From Candidatus Binatia bacterium (lineage in GTDB: Bacteria; Desulfobacterota; Binatia; UBA9968): DNA of 64,000 bases. Positions 60,552-64,000 of the stretch are shown here, piece by piece. A program made the position numbers and the translations under genes. The stretch covers positions 1 through 64,000 of the forward strand of contig DASXUF010000052.1 in assembly GCA_036504975.1 (NCBI GenBank), in the 5' to 3' direction. Under the pieces are notes generated by a model. The model was given only the letters and a program-made list of their open reading frames with translations, was not told the DNA's origin and searched no databases. Within the stretch, counting starts at the first letter, position 1. Every line of letters begins with the position of its first letter.

Positions 60552-61658
60552 ATGATAACAATAGTACAAGCAGCCAAATCGTCGGCGGTCCTCGTGCTGA
60601 CGCTTTTCTTGTGCGGCCGCGCGCTCGCGGCGGACTCGCAGGCCGAATGGGAGCGCACGCGCGCCGCGGCCGAGAAGGAAGGCGTGGTCTCGTATTACAC
60701 TCTGGGCGACGATTACGCCTACATCAAAGAGTTCGAGAAGAAATTTCCTAAGATCAGAGTCAAAATCGAGCCGGGAAAAGGCAGCGAGCTGCTCTCGCGC
60801 ATCTTGGCGGAGTGGCGCGCCGGCAAGTATCTTACCGACGTGGCCCGCATCGGCAATACCTCCCCGTACGCGCTCTATCAGGCGAAGGCGCTGCAGCCGA
60901 TGCCATCCGCCTTCATTCTTCCGGAAGTGAAAGACGAGGCCAAATGGTGGCAGGGCAGGCACCAATACGCCGACCCGGAGGGTCGATACATCTTCGTTTC
61001 CGTCGGCAGCGTGTCGAACAACATGGCGGCGTACAATACCGATCTGGTGAACCCCTCGGAGCTCAACTCATACTGGGAGGTTTTGGACAAATGGAAAGGA
61101 AAAATAGTGGTCATGGACCCGCGGGCGGGCGGTTACGGCCGCAGCGGCGCGCGGTTCGCCTACTACAATCCGCAGCTCGGCCCGCGCTATCTCCAGCGGC
61201 TGTTTGGCGAGATCGGTGTGACCCTCTCGCGCGACTATAACCAGGCGATCGATTGGGTGGCGACAAAGAAGTTTGCTATTTTTCTTTTCGGCAACGGCGA
61301 CGATATACTGCAGGCTCGGGCGCAGGGGCTGCCGATCAACACCATCGACACGGGCGGGTGGAAAGAGGGGACGGCGCTGGAGCCGGCGGCGTTTACTTTC
61401 GTACTCATGGACAAAGCGCCGCACCCGAACGCGGCCAAGATTTTCATCAACTGGCTGCTCTCGCGCGAAGGGCAATCGGCGATTCAGAAAGAAGGACAGA
61501 CGAATGACTCTCTCCGAATCGATATTCCAAAAAACGAGGTCCGGCCTTACATGCGCCGCCGCGACGGCGCAAACTACGTCGTCACCTGGACCCCCGAGTG
61601 GATGGACACGGAGCCGATGATGAAGGTCATCAACCAGGCGCTGGGGGCGGGAAAATGA
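60552..61658 (+). CDS. ABC substrate-binding protein, Fe3+/polyamine type, paralogue 8
   Basis: ATG 60552 is chosen because it opens directly on a signal peptide (VQAAKSSAVLVLTLFLCGRA, cleavage after ALA). The frame extends to 60495 only through translated repeat sequence (LSVRPERVEGPDFE). The 368 residues show EWERTRAAAEKEGVVSYYTL, RILAEWRAGKYLTDVARIGN, KWWQGRHQYADPEGRYIFVS and APHPNAAKIFINWLLSREGQ. GEWRAG in place of ERRAEK, and the IGNTSPY segment, mark it as divergent in the ligand region. Next gene is a Rieske oxygenase. Confidence 0.9.
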   Translation: MITIVQAAKSSAVLVLTLFLCGRALAADSQAEWERTRAAAEKEGVVSYYTLGDDYAYIKEFEKKFPKIRVKIEPGKGSELLSRILAEWRAGKYLTDVARIGNTSPYALYQAKALQPMPSAFILPEVKDEAKWWQGRHQYADPEGRYIFVSVGSVSNNMAAYNTDLVNPSELNSYWEVLDKWKGKIVVMDPRAGGYGRSGARFAYYNPQLGPRYLQRLFGEIGVTLSRDYNQAIDWVATKKFAIFLFGNGDDILQARAQGLPINTIDTGGWKEGTALEPAAFTFVLMDKAPHPNAAKIFINWLLSREGQSAIQKEGQTNDSLRIDIPKNEVRPYMRRRDGANYVVTWTPEWMDTEPMMKVINQALGAGK

Positions 61659-61944
61659 GGGGTGCGTGCCGGGTGGCACCCACTCTCCGAGCCCGCGCGA
61701 TGGGTAGCTACTTATTCCAACCGGCGGTGTCGGACGCGCGGGCCTCTCCGAGCGGGCACCACCCGGCACTCGGAGGGAGAGAAAGGGCGAAATACGTCAT
61801 GCCCGCGAAAGCGGGCATCCAGGTTCGGGGCAGAAATGGTGGGGAAAAAACTGGATTTCCGCCTACTCGGGAATGACAAAAGAGGTTCCGAGCTGATGGC
61901 GGAGAGCTGATTGCTTCCCAGCGAGATTCTTACGAGAGGTATTT
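61659..61944. repeat. 286-base gap with two nested palindromic repeats
   Basis: GTGCCGGGTGG (about 61666-61676) faces CCACCCGGCAC (61759-61769). A second hairpin, TGCCCGCGAAAGCGGGCA (61800-61817), is the start of a common 'cgcgaaagcggg' repeat with its other arm near 61855-61880. No gene is supported. The last bases hold GAGAGG before the next ATG. Confidence 0.6.
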
Positions 61945-63168
61945 ATGTTGACAAGAGAAGAAAATGAACGATTGACCCGCGTCGGCGCCGGGACGCCCGT
62001 CGGCGAATTGTTGCGCCGCTACTGGTATTCCATCGCGGCGGCCTCCGAGCTGGCGCGGCACCCGACGAAGCTGGTCAAGATTCTCGGCGAAGAATTGGTC
62101 TTATTTCGCGATGGACAGGGAAAACTCGGACTCATCGGCGCGTACTGCGCGCACCGCCGCGCCCAGCTCGTCTACGGCATTCCCGAGGCCGACGGCTTGC
62201 GCTGCCCCTATCACGGCTGGAAATACAACGGTGAAGGACGTTGCGTAGAGCAGCCTTTCGAAGAAACGGTGAAGCCCGGCAATACCTTCAAGGACAGCAT
62301 TCAATTGCCGGCGTATGCGGCCGAGGAACTGGGTGGACTCATCTTCGGTTATCTCGGGCCGAAGCCGGTTCCTTTGCTGCCGCGTTGGGACCTTTTGGTG
62401 GAGGAAAAAGTCTGGCGCGAGATCGGCCACGCGGTGACCGCGTGCAACTGGCTTCAAACGACGGAGAACATTCTCGACCCGGTCCATGTCGAGTGGCTGC
62501 ACGGCGAGTTTCGCACTTACGCCGCGCAGAAGACCGGGAAGGGCGAGCGCAGCCGAAAGCACATCCGCCATCTGAAGATCGGCTTCGACCTGGCGGCTTA
62601 CGGAATTATCAAGCGGAGAATATTGGAGGGGGAGACGGAGGAGTCCGACGATTGGAAGATCGGCCACTGGCTGGTTTTTCCCAGCACGCAAAAAGGGCCG
62701 GATATGCTGCGCTTCCGCGTGCCCGTGGACGATACGAACACCGCGCAGTGGTATTACTCCGTTCACCCGGTGAACGAAGGCGACCAGCAGAAGGCGAGTG
62801 AGATACCGCTCTACGAGATGCCTTCGCCGGTGCTGGACGAGCACGGTCAGCCGCAACTGGATCTTCTGAACAGCGACGTCGATCCCCAGGACAATGCCAT
62901 TTTCGCCTCGCAACAGACCGTTTTTGATCGCACGCAAGAGCTTCTGGGAGAATCCGACCGCGGCATCGTGATGTACCGCCATCTCCTCGATCACCAGATC
63001 AAGTTGATCCATGAAGGGAAAGATCCCATGAACGTCTTCCGTGACCCGAGCGCCAACGTCTGCCTCGAACTGCCGACCGAAAGCCGGGAGAAATTCCTGA
63101 CCGGGCGTCTGGGCGCGCGAGCGCGCTATTCGCGCAGGTATCGGTCGATTCTAAAAGTACCGGCGTGA
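61945..63168 (+). CDS. Rieske non-heme iron oxygenase, paralogue 3
   Basis: The 407 residues start MLTREENERLTRVGAGTPVG. Rieske ligands are C68/H70 (AYCAHRRAQLVYG) and C87/H90 (LRCPYHGWKYN). The mononuclear iron site is D178, H181, H186 (TENILDPVHVEWLHGEF). It is the most divergent of the three, with N-I-L in place of N-S-V before the D-P. The C-terminal substrate domain (PVNEGDQQKASEIPLYEMPS) is also different. GAGAGG lies before the ATG. It is followed after a repeat by a further binding protein. Confidence 0.9.
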   Translation: MLTREENERLTRVGAGTPVGELLRRYWYSIAAASELARHPTKLVKILGEELVLFRDGQGKLGLIGAYCAHRRAQLVYGIPEADGLRCPYHGWKYNGEGRCVEQPFEETVKPGNTFKDSIQLPAYAAEELGGLIFGYLGPKPVPLLPRWDLLVEEKVWREIGHAVTACNWLQTTENILDPVHVEWLHGEFRTYAAQKTGKGERSRKHIRHLKIGFDLAAYGIIKRRILEGETEESDDWKIGHWLVFPSTQKGPDMLRFRVPVDDTNTAQWYYSVHPVNEGDQQKASEIPLYEMPSPVLDEHGQPQLDLLNSDVDPQDNAIFASQQTVFDRTQELLGESDRGIVMYRHLLDHQIKLIHEGKDPMNVFRDPSANVCLELPTESREKFLTGRLGARARYSRRYRSILKVPA

Positions 63169-63214
63169 GAAGACAATTTTCAATGTTGAGTGTTGAATGA
63201 TGAATTCGAAGATC

Positions 63215-64000
63215 ATGCTTCGACAGGCTCAGCACGAACAGAAAGCTGTCATCGGTATAAACTTTACGCCGTTCGTCCTGAGCGCGTCGAAGGGCGGACG
63301 GCGGATTTCTCGACTGAGCTTTGCATTACTGTTCGTCGTTCTCGTTTCTCAATCCATAACCTCGCTTGCCGCGGAGTCCAAAGAGAGCGAGTGGGAGCGA
63401 ACCGTCGCGGCGGCGAAGAAGGAAGGGAAGCTGTCGCTCTATCTTTATCAAGGCGACGGCGAGCTGGAAGGCGTAGCCCAGGCTTTTCAAAAAAAATATC
63501 CCGAGGTTGCCGTGACTACCGTACCAGGCCGGGGAAACGTGCTCGGCCCGAGAATCATGGCGGAAAGGAGGGCGGGAAAATATCTCGTCGACGTTTACAT
63601 CGGCGGCCCCACGACGCCTTACACCGTCTTTTACCCGGCTAAAATACTCGAGCCGATCCGGAGCGCCTTTATTCTGCCCGAAGTCCTGGACGAATCGAAG
63701 TGGTGGGAGGGCCGGCACCACTACATCGATCCCGAGAACAAATACATCTTTGTCTTCGTCGGCAGCGCGTCCGGCGGCTACGTCTCTTACAATTCGAAGC
63801 TGGTGAATCCGCGCGAGTTCAGTTCTTACTGGGATTTCATCCAGCCCAAATGGAAGGGCAAAATCCTTTCGAAAGACCCGAAGGTTTCCGGCAGCCAGCG
63901 GATCGGCACCCGCATCCTCTACTATACCCCCGGACTCGGTCCTGAATTCTTGCGCCGTCTTTACAGCGAGATGGACGTCGTCTTGAGCCAGGAGATCCGC
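63215..64000 (+). CDS. ABC substrate-binding protein, Fe3+/polyamine type, paralogue 9 (cut by window end)
   Basis: The frame is open past base 64000. In-frame starts are ATG 63200 and ATG 63215; both lead through translated repeat (LRQAQHEQKAVIGINFTPFV, then LSASKGGRR) before the signal peptide core SRLSFALLFVVLVSQSITSL. Mature landmarks are EWERTVAAAKKEGKLSLYLY, IMAERRAGKYLVDVYIGGPT, SKWWEGRHHYIDPENKYIFV and QPKWKGKILSKDP. It is closest to paralogues 7 and 8. The true start is uncertain; a repeat insertion may have moved or removed the original one. At least 260 residues are in the window. Confidence 0.85.
   Translation, partial: MLRQAQHEQKAVIGINFTPFVLSASKGGRRISRLSFALLFVVLVSQSITSLAAESKESEWERTVAAAKKEGKLSLYLYQGDGELEGVAQAFQKKYPEVAVTTVPGRGNVLGPRIMAERRAGKYLVDVYIGGPTTPYTVFYPAKILEPIRSAFILPEVLDESKWWEGRHHYIDPENKYIFVFVGSASGGYVSYNSKLVNPREFSSYWDFIQPKWKGKILSKDPKVSGSQRIGTRILYYTPGLGPEFLRRLYSEMDVVLSQEIR
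63217..63298. repeat. dispersed palindromic repeat overlapping the start region of paralogue 9
   Basis: GCTTCGACAGGCTCAGCACG (63217-63236) and CGTTCGTCCTGAGCGCGTCG (63270-63289, continuing AAGGGCGG) are facing arms. Unlike in the other places, the repeat is read through in frame by the next gene, in which no start codon lies between the repeat and the signal peptide. Confidence 0.6.

Noticed and set aside
61662..61910. Small frames in the gap before Rieske paralogue 3
   Set aside because: They consist of translated palindromic repeats.

Overview
The window comes from a GC-rich Gram-negative chromosome. I infer an uncultured soil or subsurface lineage of the deltaproteobacterial/Binatia/Rokubacteria/Tectomicrobia type, because of the many ABC substrate-binding proteins paired with solitary Rieske oxygenases, the alaC-hom-thrC-apgM cluster and the dispersed palindromic repeats. 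Taxonomy cannot be settled from this sequence alone.

Layout. (a) 1-5.9 kb is mixed accessory DNA: a HEPN fragment, a small gene broken by one stop codon, a zinc/HTH protein, a VapBC-type toxin-antitoxin pair, a minus-strand pair (SsuA/NMT1-type binding protein plus amidohydrolase) lying between a dgkA 5' fragment and an intact dgkA, small conserved hypotheticals and a YfcE-like phosphoesterase. (b) 5.94-16.9 kb is a pyrimidine operon. A sigma70-like promoter and a complete PyrR-type attenuator lead into pyrR, an unusual PyrB-zinc domain-PyrR fusion, carA and carB, then recG. A PLD-nuclease/RelE toxin cassette is fitted between carA and carB with overlapping codons. (c) 17.1-23.2 kb carries alaC, hom, thrC, apgM and glpX. 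The threonine branch has no thrB, and the apgM-family protein is the likely homoserine kinase substitute. (d) 23.3-26.7 kb has two MFS transporters.

(e) 26.7-36.1 kb is a patchwork island. Four copies of tRNA-Glu(TTC), two full length and two truncated, lie in the same orientation. They separate cassettes holding HigBA, an AbrB-like/PemK pair, a solitary SIR2-like protein, a divergent group with a DUF5678-like and a retropepsin-like protein, and a DUF4926 protein. The unit 'MFS 3' end - convergent glycosyltransferase - tRNA-Glu' occurs twice, and the AbrB-like antitoxin occurs twice, the second time without its toxin. No integrase or transposase is visible. tRNA-Lys(TTT) closes the island.

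(f) 36.4-64 kb is one long plus-strand catabolic and transport region: a gentisate-dioxygenase-like cupin, an RraA-like protein, a class II aldolase, a bicupin, a LigB-type dioxygenase and three related Rieske oxygenases. Interleaved with these are nine paralogous Fe3+/polyamine-type substrate-binding proteins (the last cut by the window edge), one NMT1-type protein without a signal peptide, but only two ABC ATPases and three double-length permeases. No transcriptional regulator, Rieske reductase or ferredoxin is present. I infer that many binding proteins share a few transport channels for organic acids or aromatic compounds; the substrates are unknown.
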